Source of the DNA: an uncultured Gammaproteobacteria bacterium
Lineage (GTDB): Bacteria; Pseudomonadota; Gammaproteobacteria; Steroidobacterales; Woeseiaceae
Length of the DNA stretch: 5,609 bases
Direction: 5' to 3'
NCBI GenBank assembly: GCA_938003715.1
Contig: CALKYK010000217.1
Coordinates: 1-5,609, forward strand
The notes beneath the pieces were generated by a model. It saw only the letters and a list, made by a program, of their open reading frames with translations. It did no database searches and had not been told where the DNA came from. A program made the translations under genes and the position numbers. Within the stretch, counting starts at the first letter, position 1. Every line of letters begins with the position of its first letter. Positions 5,489 to 5,609 of the stretch are shown here, one piece after another.

Positions 5489-5609
5489 TTGAGCGGAAAA
5501 CGAAAAGAACATCGCGACCGGCTGGTCGTGCTCGGCTTCGTCAGTGTGCTGCTTGTCCTGGTGTTCGGGCCCGCGGCACCCTGGTTCGTGGCCGCCGACC
5601 GCGTCATCT
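5489..5609 (+). CDS. Unrecognised small-headed membrane protein, N-terminal part, runs off the right edge
   Basis: Forty codons are visible from the TTG at 5489 with no stop before the window end. The N-terminus is short and basic (SGKRKEHRDR, residues 2-11), followed by one hydrophobic segment at about 12-31 (VVLGFVSVLLVLVFGPAAPW). This looks like a cytoplasmic head and a first membrane helix. TTG was preferred because it keeps the charged head, has GAGA (5475-5478) 10 bases upstream, and follows a -10 candidate. A TTG at 5444 is also in frame but lies within the promoter-like DNA. Codon use agrees with the neighbouring genes. The DRLVVLGF opening recalls small membrane proteins sometimes found ahead of sodium:solute symporters, but that is a weak impression. 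I do not assign a function. Confidence 0.6.
   Translation, partial: MSGKRKEHRDRLVVLGFVSVLLVLVFGPAAPWFVAADRVI

Overview
The window is high-GC DNA with dense gene packing and several non-ATG start codons. Its gene content points to a gammaproteobacterium. The main clue is the order ffh / ypjD / corB, which as I recall also occurs in E. coli (ffh divergent from ypjD-corB). The proteins resemble the E. coli versions over long stretches. No tRNA, rRNA, CRISPR array, insertion sequence or phage gene is visible.

Layout, left to right. (1) The N-terminal 257 codons of ffh, the signal recognition particle GTPase, run on the minus strand and leave the window at base 1. (2) A minus-strand metallo-beta-lactamase-fold gene of the class II cyclic-nucleotide phosphodiesterase type sits just upstream of ffh and reads the same way. 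(3) A 99-base divergent region carries a near-consensus CRP-type half-site pair and a 10-bp perfect palindrome. (4) On the plus strand follow ypjD (a CcsA/CcmC-like membrane protein) and, after a 137-base gap with a strong hairpin, corB (DUF21 + CBS pair + CorC/HlyC domain, Mg/Co-resistance type). (5) radA, the DNA recombination/repair ATPase, lies on the minus strand and converges on corB with 15 bases between stop codons. (6) A GC-rich inverted-repeat region is followed by the start of an unrecognised plus-strand membrane protein that is cut by the window end.

How the genes relate. Most of this is housekeeping: co-translational protein targeting (Ffh), divalent-cation homeostasis (CorB with its customary neighbour YpjD) and recombination repair (RadA). 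The accessory piece is the phosphodiesterase-like gene placed between ffh and ypjD. A CRP-like site lies in the promoter region it shares with ypjD. This suggests, by inference only, that cAMP signalling could control the gene predicted to degrade cyclic nucleotides, and possibly ypjD-corB too. I see no clear new defence or mobile system here.
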